A DNA stretch of 13,498 nucleotides from Methylocystaceae bacterium (GCA_003105285.1 PQAN01000315.1:1-13498), one strand, 5' to 3'. Numbered from the stretch's first letter, positions 6,705-13,397 are shown. Notes: generated from the sequence alone by a model not told the origin. A program made the numbers and translations.

Positions 6705-7319
6705 TCAGCGATACCCCTCCTCGGCGAGCACCTGCCGCACGGCGGGGCGCGTGCGCATGAGATCGTAATGCGCACGGCAGTTCTTCGGCAACTCCATTTT
6801 GATCTTGTCGGCCCAGAATTCGACATAGAACAGAGCGGCGTCGGCGATCGAGAAGGAGCCGGCGACAAAGCTCTTGCCCTCGAGCTCGCCATTCACCGTC
6901 TCGAAGGCCTCGGCGACGATCTCGCGCCCCTCCGCCTGAATCGCTTCGAGGCCTTTCTCCTTCGAAGCGTAGCGCTCCGGCGTGAACACGCGCCGGAAGC
7001 CGTCGCCGTGAATATGCCGCGTGCAGAAGCCGAGCGTCGCGAACGCCTGTTCCTTGGCCGCGAAGTCTTCCGGCAGAAGACGACGGCGCGGATAGGCCTC
7101 GGCGAGCCATGTCGCGATGGAGACAAAATCGGTGAGCGCCACGCCGTCGTCGCGCACGAGCGTCGGAATGGTCCCATTGGGGTTGACGGCGAGATATTCG
7201 GGCGTCAAATGATCGCCCTTCACCAGATTGACGATATAGGCCTCGAAGACGAGGCCGATCTCCTCGAGCAAAATGTGAATGCCCGTCGAGCAAGACCCCG
7301 GCGTCATATAGAATTTCAT
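6705..7319 (-). CDS. Glutathione S-transferase family protein
   Basis: The 204-residue product has the two-domain plan of cytosolic glutathione S-transferases. An N-terminal thioredoxin-like domain (about 1-80) carries M-T-P-G-S-C-S-T with Cys10, the position of the catalytic Cys in beta-class bacterial enzymes, and the N-P-N-G-T-I-P-T-L cis-Pro segment. An all-helical C-terminal domain (about 90-204) includes F-V-A-G-S-F-S-I-A-D-A-A-L, the conserved helix-capping N-box region. The glutathione-binding Glu/Asp-Ser pair that normally follows L-T is replaced by Asp-Phe (L-T-D-F-V-S-I). The ATG at 7319 is the only sensible start; the Shine-Dalgarno is weak. The substrate is unknown; detoxification of electrophiles is the general role. 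It probably precedes the small membrane protein gene in one transcript. Confidence 0.92.
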   Translation of the reverse strand: MKFYMTPGSCSTGIHILLEEIGLVFEAYIVNLVKGDHLTPEYLAVNPNGTIPTLVRDDGVALTDFVSIATWLAEAYPRRRLLPEDFAAKEQAFATLGFCTRHIHGDGFRRVFTPERYASKEKGLEAIQAEGREIVAEAFETVNGELEGKSFVAGSFSIADAALFYVEFWADKIKMELPKNCRAHYDLMRTRPAVRQVLAEEGYR

Positions 7320-7425
7320 GTCTGTCCGCGCCCCCGGTGGCGAGCATGACGCCAGACCGCGTCATTCCGACCGAGACGCGGCGTCGCAATTGCGGCGCCA
7401 GGTCGTCGTCCGAACAGGCGTCGCG

Positions 7426-7683
7426 CTATTTCGTGCGCTCCGCGCGTCGCTGCAGCGGAAAATCGCCGCTCTCGTAAAGGCTGCGAATCGCCTGGCCCAC
7501 GTAAGTTTCCTCCGCGACCTCGAGCGAGCATCCGCGCAATTCGTCGGTAGACAGTTTTTCGACAGCAAAAAGAATCGCGTCCGCCGCCCGCTCGAATCGC
7601 CGGTAGTCCAAGGATTTGTTGTGAAACCTCGGACGCTTGGCGGAAAACAATCCCGCTTCCAGGCCATAGTCGAAGCCGCTCAT
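7426..7683 (-). CDS. Conserved small hypothetical protein (85 aa)
   Basis: The 85-residue soluble protein begins MSGFDYGLEAGLFSAKR and continues with a basic stretch, then Y-R-R-F-E-R-A-A-D-A-I-L-F-A-V-E and a C-terminal I-R-S-L-Y-E-S-G-D-F-P-L-Q-R-R. I recognise this as resembling a small protein widespread in Rhizobiales (pattern FDY...LF...YRRFxRAADAIRFAxE...RLYES), for which I know no function; this is from memory. AGAGG lies 7 bases before the ATG, a good ribosome binding site. It is the last of a run of minus-strand small genes behind the cold-shock gene and lies 118 bases after the 80-residue protein gene. Its composition is acidic and basic mixed, with no membrane segment or signal peptide. 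Confidence 0.8.
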   Translation of the reverse strand: MSGFDYGLEAGLFSAKRPRFHNKSLDYRRFERAADAILFAVEKLSTDELRGCSLEVAEETYVGQAIRSLYESGDFPLQRRAERTK

Positions 7684-7770
7684 CGGTCACCTCTTTCGGT
7701 TCGATCGCAGGCGTATCTTCCAAAGAGCCTTTTCGCCTCGCGGGAGCAGGCGCACGCTGTTCTCACACGT

Positions 7771-7798
7771 GTCACGCGCGACGCGTCGCGGCCGTGAC
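7771..7798. repeat. Nested palindrome between two small genes
   Basis: A perfect 12-bp palindrome GCGACGCGTCGC (7778-7789) is flanked by GTCACG (7771-7776) and CGTGAC (7793-7798). A second palindrome, ACACGTGT, overlaps its left end (7765-7772). It lies just after the stop of the 80-residue protein gene and could be a 3' stem-loop or a protein-binding site. No U-run is seen. Confidence 0.5.
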
Positions 7799-7801
7799 CA
7801 C

Positions 7802-8044
7802 TTACATAGCGGCTTCGAGGGACGATTCCGTGACGACGCGTTCGACGCCGTCCCGCTCTCCCCTCACCCTGTATTGGAATCCCGAGCCGCCGTCCGGCAG
7901 CAGTCCGGTCACTCGGAAGGGCGCTTTTTCCGCCCGCACGCCGATCCTGCAGAGGACATGGGCGCCGATACGAAACTTATGCGCGGCTTGGAACCTGTTC
8001 CGAAGCGCGCGATGGCGAGCGAGTTCGCCCATCTTCGTGCTCAC
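7802..8044 (-). CDS. Conserved small hypothetical protein (80 aa), SH3-like barrel suspected
   Basis: The 80-residue product has a basic N-terminus and then a beta-rich core: F-R-I-G-A-H-V-L-C-R, P-F-R-V-T-G-L-L-P, F-Q-Y-R-V-R and R-V-V-T-E-S-S-L-E. This spacing (G-x-x-V, then P-F-x-V-x-x-L-L-P, then Q-Y-R-[VI], then R-V-V-x-E-S-x-L) matches, from memory, a small protein common in Rhizobiales whose function is unknown. The strand pattern suggests an SH3-like barrel, which is inference. The start is GTG at 8044-8042, chosen because AAGGA lies 6 bases upstream; the in-frame ATG at 8032 has no comparable site. It lies 90 bases after the 47-residue basic protein gene and 118 before the 85-residue one. 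Confidence 0.78.
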   Translation of the reverse strand: MSTKMGELARHRALRNRFQAAHKFRIGAHVLCRIGVRAEKAPFRVTGLLPDGGSGFQYRVRGERDGVERVVTESSLEAAM

Positions 8045-8134
8045 ACGCGATCCTTTCCCTGGCTTCGTCGAGTCCTCGGCTTCGTCGCGGCGCTCGCCGC
8101 AAACGCCTGTCCGACGGATCGCTGTCTCGGCGGG

Positions 8135-8278
8135 CTATTTCTTCCTGCCGAGACGCCCTTTGGACTGCGCCTTGTCGAGAGCGGCCCAAATCGAGCCGGG
8201 CTCTGAGGGCGCGGCCTCGAGCTTCGCCTTTTTGGGCTTTTTTGCTTCGCGATTGCCGCGCTGGCAGCGGTTTGCCAT
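8135..8278 (-). CDS. Very small basic conserved protein (47 aa)
   Basis: The 47-residue product reads M-A-N-R-C-Q-R-G-N-R-E-A-K-K-P-K-K-A-K, followed by an acidic/neutral stretch and a basic end (KGRLGRKK). The N-terminus strongly resembles a small Lys/Arg-rich protein (MA-R-x-QR-x-NRE-x-KKPKK) seen across Rhizobiales, as I recall it; its function is unknown. GAGGAG lies 6 bases before the ATG, an excellent ribosome binding site for so short a frame. The high charge suggests RNA or ribosome association, which is inference. It lies 136 bases after the cold-shock gene on the same strand. Another frame is open over the same bases (to 8334), but its product is low-complexity Ser/Arg/Pro and lacks a binding site. 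Confidence 0.75.
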   Translation of the reverse strand: MANRCQRGNREAKKPKKAKLEAAPSEPGSIWAALDKAQSKGRLGRKK

Positions 8279-8414
8279 GCCGGTCTCCTCATCTGCAGTT
8301 GCGCCGCATCAGAGAAACAGATCACGAAAATCAAAACGCCGATTTCAAAGACTCGATTGCGCCCGCCGCCGGTACATCCGCGGTCGGCCGGCGCAAAGGA
8401 GAAGTCGTCACTTA

Positions 8415-8627
8415 TCAGGCCGCGACTTGCAGCTGATCCGCCGAAGACTTACCACTACGGCTGTCCACGACGAGCGCGAAGCTGACCTTCTGGCCCTCGG
8501 CGAGGCCGCGCAGGCCTGCGCGCTCGACAGCGCTGATGTGAACGAAGACATCCGCGCCGCCGGATTCCGGCTGAATGAAACCGAAACCTTTTTGCGCGTT
8601 GAACCACTTTACGATACCCGTCTGCAT
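8415..8627 (-). CDS. Cold-shock domain protein (CspA family)
   Basis: The 70-residue protein is a single cold-shock domain, a five-stranded OB-fold that binds single-stranded RNA or DNA and acts as an RNA chaperone. It has [10 protein letters not shown], the RNP1 motif K-G-F-G-F-I at 13-18, and RNP2 V-F-V-H at 27-30, followed by I-S-A-V-E-R-A-G-L and a C-terminal V-S-F strand. The length is standard for CspA. AAGGA lies 7 bases before the ATG. A long upstream gap may hold a cold-responsive leader. Whether it is truly cold-induced cannot be told; alphaproteobacteria carry several paralogues, so no letter is assigned. Three small genes follow on the same strand. Confidence 0.95.
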   Translation of the reverse strand: MQTGIVKWFNAQKGFGFIQPESGGADVFVHISAVERAGLRGLAEGQKVSFALVVDSRSGKSSADQLQVAA

Positions 8628-9054
8628 GACATGTCCTTTCGAAGAACAAGTAATTGGGCGCCCGCGACATGCAGCGCCACGTCGATCGATGTTCTGGAGA
8701 GGAAGTCGTGTGCGGACGCGCCATGAGACGCAAAAGCAGAAGTCGTCCGGCCGAAACTCGATTTTCTAAACATAGGGCGCGGGGCTCAGAAAACAAGAAA
8801 TAAGATCGAACTCTACGTAGAAATCGCAGAATATTCGGCGGAGCGCGCCGGAAGCCTTCGAAAAATTCTTGCGCGAGATCGGCGACGGCGACCGAAAGCG
8901 GCTGTATTTTCAAGGTGCCGAGTCGTCGACGGTCGCGAACGAGATGCGCGAGGAGCCGAGACCCGACCGTGCGGCTTTCGCGCTCCGCCGCCTTCACGAG
9001 CAGCCGAAGCGTCGCTGCTCGCAATTCGTCTCCTCCCGCTGAACGCGAGTCGCG
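8628..9054. other. 427-base interval without a secure gene, between csp and the transporter
   Basis: The two flanking genes diverge from this stretch, so it should carry both promoters. For csp, a weak minus-strand candidate is TTGTTT (8796-8791), a 16-base spacer, then TATGTT (8774-8769), giving a leader of about 130 bases. Between about 8830 and 9042 both strands show protein-like frames: plus-strand EAFEKFLREIGDGDRKRLYF ending at a TGA near 9042, and a minus-strand Ala/Arg-rich frame. Neither has a convincing start codon with a ribosome binding site. It may hold a decayed gene or simply GC-biased DNA. Confidence 0.4.
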
Positions 9055-10461
9055 ATGCCTTTCGTAGATGAAGACCAGCAGAATCGGCGCACGGGCTTTT
9101 GCGCGGCGCTGCTCGCGACAGCGCTCGTCGCCGCCTTTTCGGTCGTCGCGACGGCGTCGTCGATGCTGGCCGGAGCGCTCCTTTCTTTGGCGGCGCGCGC
9201 CGTTCGCGGCGCCGATCTCGCGCCGTCGGCGGCCGGCATATGGACCAACGGAGCCGATATCGCCGCGATCGCCGTGTTCGCAGCCACTTATCTCGTCATC
9301 GCCATCGGCGAGGCGCCGTTCTATCGGCTCGACCGCGCCGGCGCCGCCTTGCTCGGCGCGAGCCTGATGGTCGGCATGGGCGTCGTCCCACTCGACGAGG
9401 CCTATCGCGCCGTCGATTTCGATACGATCACGCTGCTGCTCGGCATGATGATCGTCGTCGCCAATTTGCGGCTTTCCGGCTTCTTCCGTCTGGCGAGCAA
9501 TCGGATCGTAACGCATGCGAGCCATCCGCTCGTCCTGCTCGCGGCCATCGTTCTGGTGTCGGGGACCTTCTCCGCCTTTCTCGTCAACGACACCATCTGC
9601 CTCGTCATGACGCCGCTGGTGCTCGATCTCGTCAAGCGGTTGAAGCGCGATCCGGTCCCTTATCTGCTGGCCGTTCCGATGGCCTCCAATATCGGCAGCG
9701 TGGCGACGATCACCGGCAATCCGCAGAACATGATCATCGGCAGCCTCTCCCATATCCCCTACGGCGCCTTCGCGGCGGCGCTGTGGCCCGTGGCGGCGGT
9801 CGGGCTCGCGCTGACGACGCTATTCCTCGCGCTCGTCCACCGCCGCGAATTTTTCACGCGCGAACGTCTGCCCACTGTCGCCGCCGCTCCCGCTCGCGCG
9901 CGCCCTTTCCTCGTCGCGAAATCCGTGCTCGTGACGCTCGCCATGATGGCGCTGTTCTTCGCCGGACAACCGGTCGCGAAGGTGGCGATCGTCGGCGGCG
10001 CGCTGCTGTTGTTCACGCGCCATGTCAAAGCGGAAAAGGTCTATCGCGAGATCGACTGGCCGCTGCTTTTGATGTTCGTCGGCCTGTTCATCGTCGTCAC
10101 CGGCCTCGAGACGACGGTGCTGACGCCGCAGTCGGTCGTCGCCATAAGCCGGCTCGATCTTCAGACGATTCCCATGCTGGCGGTGGTCACGGCCGGTCTC
10201 TCCAATCTGGTCAGCAATGTTCCGGCCGTTCTCGTGCTGAAGCCCTTCATCGCCAACGCCGCCGATCCGCAGAGAGCCTGGCTCGCCGTCGCCATGGCCG
10301 CGACGCTCGCCGGCAATCTGACGTTGGTCGGCTCGGTCGCCAATCTGATCGTCGCCCAGCGCGCCCGCAGCGCGGGCGTCGATATCGGTTTCTGGAGCTA
10401 TTTCAAGGTCGGCGCCCCGCTCACTCTGCTGACGATCGCGTTCGGCGCGTGGTGGCTGTGA
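9055..10461 (+). CDS. ArsB/NhaD-type anion (ion) transporter, SLC13-like permease
   Basis: The 468-residue inner-membrane protein has about ten or eleven hydrophobic spans. It shows the two-fold pattern of the ion transporter superfamily (ArsB, NhaD, CitM, DASS). Repeat one contains F-D-T-I-T-L-L-L-G-M-M-I, F-L-V-N-D-T-I-C-L-V-M-T-P-L-V-L and the signature A-T-I-T-G-N-P-Q-N. Repeat two contains the D-W-P-L-L-L-M-F-V-G-L-F segment, S-N-L-V-S-N-V-P-A-V-L and L-V-G-S-V-A-N. The substrate cannot be deduced; close relatives are labelled anion transporter. ArsB-like arsenite export is less likely because no arsR or arsC is nearby. The ATG at 9055 lacks a strong ribosome binding site, and an in-frame ATG at 9163 is a possible alternative that would drop the first hydrophobic span. 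It stands alone; the PRC-barrel gene follows 181 bases later. Confidence 0.88.
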   Translation: MPFVDEDQQNRRTGFCAALLATALVAAFSVVATASSMLAGALLSLAARAVRGADLAPSAAGIWTNGADIAAIAVFAATYLVIAIGEAPFYRLDRAGAALLGASLMVGMGVVPLDEAYRAVDFDTITLLLGMMIVVANLRLSGFFRLASNRIVTHASHPLVLLAAIVLVSGTFSAFLVNDTICLVMTPLVLDLVKRLKRDPVPYLLAVPMASNIGSVATITGNPQNMIIGSLSHIPYGAFAAALWPVAAVGLALTTLFLALVHRREFFTRERLPTVAAAPARARPFLVAKSVLVTLAMMALFFAGQPVAKVAIVGGALLLFTRHVKAEKVYREIDWPLLLMFVGLFIVVTGLETTVLTPQSVVAISRLDLQTIPMLAVVTAGLSNLVSNVPAVLVLKPFIANAADPQRAWLAVAMAATLAGNLTLVGSVANLIVAQRARSAGVDIGFWSYFKVGAPLTLLTIAFGAWWL

Positions 10462-10532
10462 GCGACCGATCGGCGATCGTCTCGCCTTGCGCCCGCACGC
10501 CGACAATTGCGCGCCGTCGGCTCACATGACTG

Positions 10533-10557
10533 GCAACTTTTTGTACGGCTGCGCGTT
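10533..10557 (+). promoter_or_regulatory. Possible EcfG-type general stress promoter before the PRC-barrel gene
   Basis: GGCAAC (10532-10537) and CGTT (10554-10557) are 16 bases apart. The alphaproteobacterial general stress sigma factor EcfG recognises GGAAC, 16-17 bases, then CGTT, so this site differs at one base of the -35. It lies about 85 bases before the ATG. PRC-barrel genes are plausible members of that regulon. The call rests on one imperfect match. Confidence 0.3.
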
Positions 10558-10642
10558 TTTCTCGAACCACACAAAGCCGGGCCGATCCTTTGCAGCCCTA
10601 TCGCGACGTCAGAGGGCGGCTGGATTTCAAAGGGAGGTCGAA

Positions 10643-11017
10643 ATGGCGACCGCAACTCTTCCCAAGCTCAACCTGATCTCGAGCGAACATGTCGTCGGCG
10701 CGACCGTCTACGATCCGAGCGGCAAAGAGATCGGCGAGATCGATCATCTGATGATCGACAAGTTTTCCGGTCAGGCCCGTTACGCCGTCGTCAACTTCTG
10801 CGGCTTCATGTGCCTGCGTCCAGGCCACCATGCGGTGCCGTGGAGCGCTCTCCAATACGACAAGGACAATCAGCGCTACACCACGTCGGTCACGGAAAAG
10901 CTCCTCGAGAACGCGCCCGAGTTCAGCGACGAAAGCTGGACGGATCGCGACTGGGAGACGCGCATTCACCAGCATTACAGCGCGCGCCCTTACTGGGAGG
11001 AGAGCGCGACGCGTTAG
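10643..11017 (+). CDS. PRC-barrel domain protein
   Basis: The 124-residue soluble protein contains one PRC-barrel, a small beta-barrel found in photosynthetic reaction-centre H subunits, the ribosome maturation factor RimM and many short bacterial proteins. The domain spans about 11-90: V-V-G-A-T-V-Y-D-P-S-G-K-E-I-G-E-I-D-H-L-M-I-D, Y-A-V-V-N-F-C-G-F, A-V-P-W-S-A-L-Q-Y-D and Y-T-T-S-V-T-E-K-L-L-E-N-A-P. An acidic/aromatic tail with repeated Trp and Tyr (SWTDRDWE, HYSARPYW) follows. The usual G-G-F after strand four reads C-G-F here, with a second Cys at 57. The ATG at 10643 is fixed by AGGGAGG a few bases upstream; the frame open from 10487 is non-coding before that. The specific role is unknown; stress-related or membrane-surface functions are typical guesses. 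It converges with lpdA, 35 bases away. Confidence 0.9.
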   Translation: MATATLPKLNLISSEHVVGATVYDPSGKEIGEIDHLMIDKFSGQARYAVVNFCGFMCLRPGHHAVPWSALQYDKDNQRYTTSVTEKLLENAPEFSDESWTDRDWETRIHQHYSARPYWEESATR

Positions 11018-11052
11018 CCGGCCCATGGTTCGACGCTCGCGAAAGCTGCGCT

Positions 11053-12495
11053 TCACATATGGATGACTCTGCCGAAGGCGTCCAGCACGCTCTCGTGCAT
11101 CGTCTCGGAGAGCGTCGGATGCGGGAAGACGGCGTCGATCAGCTCTTGCTCCGTCGTCTCCAGATTCATCGCGACGACGAAGCCTTGGATGAGCTCCGTC
11201 ACTTCGGCGCCGACGAGATGCGCGCCGAGCAGGCGGCCGCTCTTCGCGTCGAAGATCGTCTTGACGAGACCCTCCGCCTCGCCCATCGCGATCGCCTTGC
11301 CATTGCCGAGAAAGGGAAAGCGGCCGATCTTCACATCGAAGCCCGCATGTCTCGCGGCGGCCTCCGTCAATCCGACCGAGGCGATCTGCGGATGACAATA
11401 GGTGCAGGCGGGAATTTTCGTCTTGTCGATCGGGTGAACGGTCAGCCCTTTGATCGCCTCGACGCAGACGACGCCTTCATGCTCGGCCTTATGAGCGAGC
11501 ATCGGCGGCCCGGCGACGTCGCCGATGGCGTAGACGCCGGCGACATTGGTGCGCAGCAGCCCATCCGTCGCAATGACGCCGCGCTCGATCTTCACGCCGA
11601 GCGCCTCGAGCCCCAGATGTTCGACATTGGCGACGACGCCGGCGGCGGAGATGACGCGCTCGACTTCGAGCGTGCGCTCGGCTCCGCCCGCGACAGCGAT
11701 CGTCGCGACGACGCTGTCGTCCTTCTTGTCGAGTCGGGCGATCGTCGCGCCGGCGAGGATCTCGACGCCCTGCTTCTCGAAGGATTTGCGCGCGAAAGCG
11801 GCGATCTCCGCGTCTTCGGCCGGCAGAATTTGCGGTAGAGCCTCGATGAGCGTCACCTGTGCGCCGAAGGCGCGATAGAATGACGCGAATTCGACGCCGA
11901 TCGCGCCCGCGCCGACGATGAGCAGCGATTTCGGCATTTTGGACGGCAGCAGCGCCTCGAAATAGGTCCACACCAATCGGCCGTCCGGTTCGACGCCGGG
12001 AATGGAGCGCGGGCGCGCGCCCGTGGCGATGACGATGTGCTTCGCCTTATAGCTCCCCTCCCCCAGCGCGGTCTTGGGCTTTTGGAACTGCGGGCGGTCG
12101 CCGAAGCCGGGCGGCGACGCCACGAGGACCTCGCCGGGCGCGGAGAGCGTCGCCTCGCCCCAGATGACGTCGATCTTGTTCTTCTTCATCAGAAAGTCGA
12201 CGCCGGCGTTGAGCCGCGCCGCGACGTCGCGCGAGCGCTTCACCAGCGCCGCCGGATCGAAGCCGACCTCGCCCGAGATCGTCAGCCCGAACTCCTTTGC
12301 GCGCCGCGCATAGCGGAAAATGTCGGCGGAACGCAGCAGCGCCTTGGCGGGGATGCAGCCCCAGTTGAGACAAATGCCGCCGAGATGCTCGCGCTCGACG
12401 ACCGCGGTGCGCAATCCGAGCTGGGCGGCGCGGATCGCCGCGACATAGCCGCCCGGCCCACCGCCGATAATGAGGATGTCGTATGAATTGGCCAT
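11053..12495 (-). CDS. lpdA: Dihydrolipoyl dehydrogenase (E3 component)
   Basis: E3 reoxidises the dihydrolipoyl groups of pyruvate, 2-oxoglutarate or related dehydrogenase complexes and of glycine cleavage, passing electrons through FAD to NAD+. The 480-residue product has the FAD-binding G-G-G-P-G-G at 11-16, the redox disulfide Cys42/Cys47 in G-G-I-C-L-N-W-G-C-I-P-A-K, a second Rossmann motif for NAD (V-G-A-G-A-I-G-V-E-F), the second FAD motif Y-A-I-G-D-V-A-G, and the C-terminal catalytic H-P-T-L-S-E (His459, Glu464). All catalytic residues are present and there is no N-terminal lipoyl domain. The start at 12495 has GAGGT upstream; the frame stays open to 12603, but the extra part reads through an intergenic repeat. 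No complex subunits are adjacent, so which complex it serves is unclear. It follows the rplT terminator and needs its own promoter. Confidence 0.97.
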   Translation of the reverse strand: MANSYDILIIGGGPGGYVAAIRAAQLGLRTAVVEREHLGGICLNWGCIPAKALLRSADIFRYARRAKEFGLTISGEVGFDPAALVKRSRDVAARLNAGVDFLMKKNKIDVIWGEATLSAPGEVLVASPPGFGDRPQFQKPKTALGEGSYKAKHIVIATGARPRSIPGVEPDGRLVWTYFEALLPSKMPKSLLIVGAGAIGVEFASFYRAFGAQVTLIEALPQILPAEDAEIAAFARKSFEKQGVEILAGATIARLDKKDDSVVATIAVAGGAERTLEVERVISAAGVVANVEHLGLEALGVKIERGVIATDGLLRTNVAGVYAIGDVAGPPMLAHKAEHEGVVCVEAIKGLTVHPIDKTKIPACTYCHPQIASVGLTEAAARHAGFDVKIGRFPFLGNGKAIAMGEAEGLVKTIFDAKSGRLLGAHLVGAEVTELIQGFVVAMNLETTEQELIDAVFPHPTLSETMHESVLDAFGRVIHM

Positions 12496-12520
12496 TCGCA
12501 ACCTCGATCCATTCGGCGTG

Positions 12521-12567
12521 CCCTTCTCCCGCTCCGCGAGAGAAGGCGGAGGGTCGGATGAGGGCTC
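12521..12567. repeat. Intergenic palindromic repeat upstream of lpdA
   Basis: CCCTTCTCCCGC is followed by GCGAGAGAAGG and, after a short gap, GATGAGGG. The CCTTCTC arm (12522-12528) pairs with GAGAAGG (12540-12546) with internal imperfections. Repeats of this form (CCCTCATCC...GGGAGAAGGG) are common between genes in Rhizobiales, from memory. It sits inside the lpdA leader. Confidence 0.5.
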
Positions 12568-12603
12568 CCGTCCAAGCCGGTCGAAAAGATAAGCCGCAAA
12601 CAA

Positions 12604-12632
12604 TAAAAAAACCCGCCGGAGCGCGGCGGGTT
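12604..12632 (-). terminator. Rho-independent terminator of rpmI-rplT
   Basis: On the minus strand, a 9-bp stem AACCCGCCG/CGGCGGGTT with a 5-base loop is followed at once by a run of Ts (A-run at 12604-12611 on the plus strand, overlapping the stem foot). It lies 28 bases after the rplT stop and is the only textbook intrinsic terminator in the window. It separates the ribosomal operon from lpdA. Confidence 0.92.
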
Positions 12633-12659
12633 CGTCATTTCGAGCGAGGGCTCAAAACC

Positions 12660-13025
12660 TCACGCCGTCTGCGGCAGGGCGGCCTTGGCCTTTTCGACGA
12701 TGGCCTTGAAAGCCTCCGGCTGGCTGATGGCGAGCTCCGAGAGCACCTTGCGGTCGATCGCGACGCCCGCCTTGGCGAGGCCGTCGATGAAGCGGCTATA
12801 GGTGATGCCGAATTCGCGCACGGCGCCGTTCAGGCGCTGGATCCACAGCGCGCGGAACACGCGCTTGCGCGCCTTGCGGTCGCGCGTCGCATATTGCAGC
12901 GAGCGGTCGACGGCCGCCTTGGCGGCGCGGATGGTGTTCTTGCGGCGGCCGTAGAAACCCTTGGCGGCCTTCAGGGTCTTCTTGTGCTTGGCGTGGGAGG
13001 TGACGCCGCGCTTGACGCGAGCCAT
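12660..13025 (-). CDS. rplT: 50S ribosomal protein L20
   Basis: L20 binds 23S rRNA early in large-subunit assembly and in several bacteria represses its own operon. The 121-residue product has the conserved very basic N-terminus [16 protein letters not shown], then [21 protein letters not shown] and [13 protein letters not shown], and a globular C-terminal half (Y-S-R-F-I-D-G-L through V-L-S-E-L-A). The length matches the family (118 in E. coli). It follows rpmI by 51 bases. pheS and pheT, which often follow, are absent; a terminator comes instead. Confidence 0.98.
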   Translation of the reverse strand: MARVKRGVTSHAKHKKTLKAAKGFYGRRKNTIRAAKAAVDRSLQYATRDRKARKRVFRALWIQRLNGAVREFGITYSRFIDGLAKAGVAIDRKVLSELAISQPEAFKAIVEKAKAALPQTA

Positions 13026-13076
13026 GGCATAACTCCTTCAGAAATCTGCGTGCTGTTGCGGGAGGAGACGGCGTGT

Positions 13077-13277
13077 TCAGCCGTTCGGCAGGAAGTATTT
13101 CTTGATGTTGTCGCCGTCGGTCTTGAACAGAACCGAGGTCCCCCGCAGATTTCTGATCTGCTTGTTGGTGCGCTTGATCATGCCGTGGCGCTTGCCCTTC
13201 TGGGCGTAGACCACCTTGCCTGTGCCGGTGATCTTGAAGCGCTTCTTGGCGCCGGATTTGGTCTTCAACTTGGGCAT
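13077..13277 (-). CDS. rpmI: 50S ribosomal protein L35
   Basis: L35 is a small basic large-subunit protein. The 66-residue product reads [22 protein letters not shown], with the K-R-H and K-x-x-R-x-L-R-G-T segments typical of the family, and ends K-K-Y-F-L-P-N-G. The ATG at 13277 is preceded by GAGGAGA 5-6 bases upstream. The frame is open further upstream to 13361, but that part is the structured leader. A small GGGC/GCCC hairpin (13290-13303) sits directly before the ribosome binding site. rpmI is the first gene of the rpmI-rplT unit; infC, its frequent upstream partner, is not visible here. Confidence 0.98.
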   Translation of the reverse strand: MPKLKTKSGAKKRFKITGTGKVVYAQKGKRHGMIKRTNKQIRNLRGTSVLFKTDGDNIKKYFLPNG

Positions 13278-13289
13278 TTTGCTCTCCTC

Positions 13290-13303
13290 GGGCGTCGAAG
13301 CCC
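13290..13303 (-). promoter_or_regulatory. Short hairpin adjoining the rpmI ribosome binding site
   Basis: GGGC (13290-13293) and GCCC (13300-13303) pair around a 6-base loop directly before the GAGGAG at 13289-13284 in the mRNA. It could influence access of the ribosome; the stem is short, so the case is modest. Confidence 0.3.
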
Positions 13304-13347
13304 GTTTCCTGGCGCGCCGGCGCATCCGGCGCATATTCGCGCGAGCG

Positions 13348-13388
13348 AAAAGAACCGCCACGGCAGCCCATCACTGGCCGGGCGGTTC
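13348..13388 (-). promoter_or_regulatory. Terminator-like hairpin in the rpmI-rplT leader (possible attenuator)
   Basis: On the minus strand GAACCGCC (13388-13381) pairs with GGCGGTTC (13359-13352), extended inside by CGG/CCG and CAG/CTG with single-base bulges. Four Us follow (13351-13348). It lies between the predicted promoter and rpmI, so it could attenuate transcription in response to L20 or another signal. Alternatively it ends an upstream transcript and the promoter call is wrong. Confidence 0.55.
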
Positions 13389-13397
13389 GAAGCGGCG

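Noticed and set aside
8455..9753. 432-codon minus-strand open frame covering csp and the transporter N-terminus
   Set aside because: It is antisense to the transporter, overlaps csp in another frame, and has a His/Arg/Asp-rich composition typical of shadows.
9055..10461. Arsenite exporter ArsB
   Set aside because: The fold signature is shared across the whole superfamily, and no arsR, arsC or arsA is nearby, so a specific arsenite role is not supported.
10507..11838. 443-codon plus-strand open frame over the PRC-barrel and lpdA genes
   Set aside because: It is a shadow of two well-identified genes, with Arg/Asp-rich composition and no start signal.
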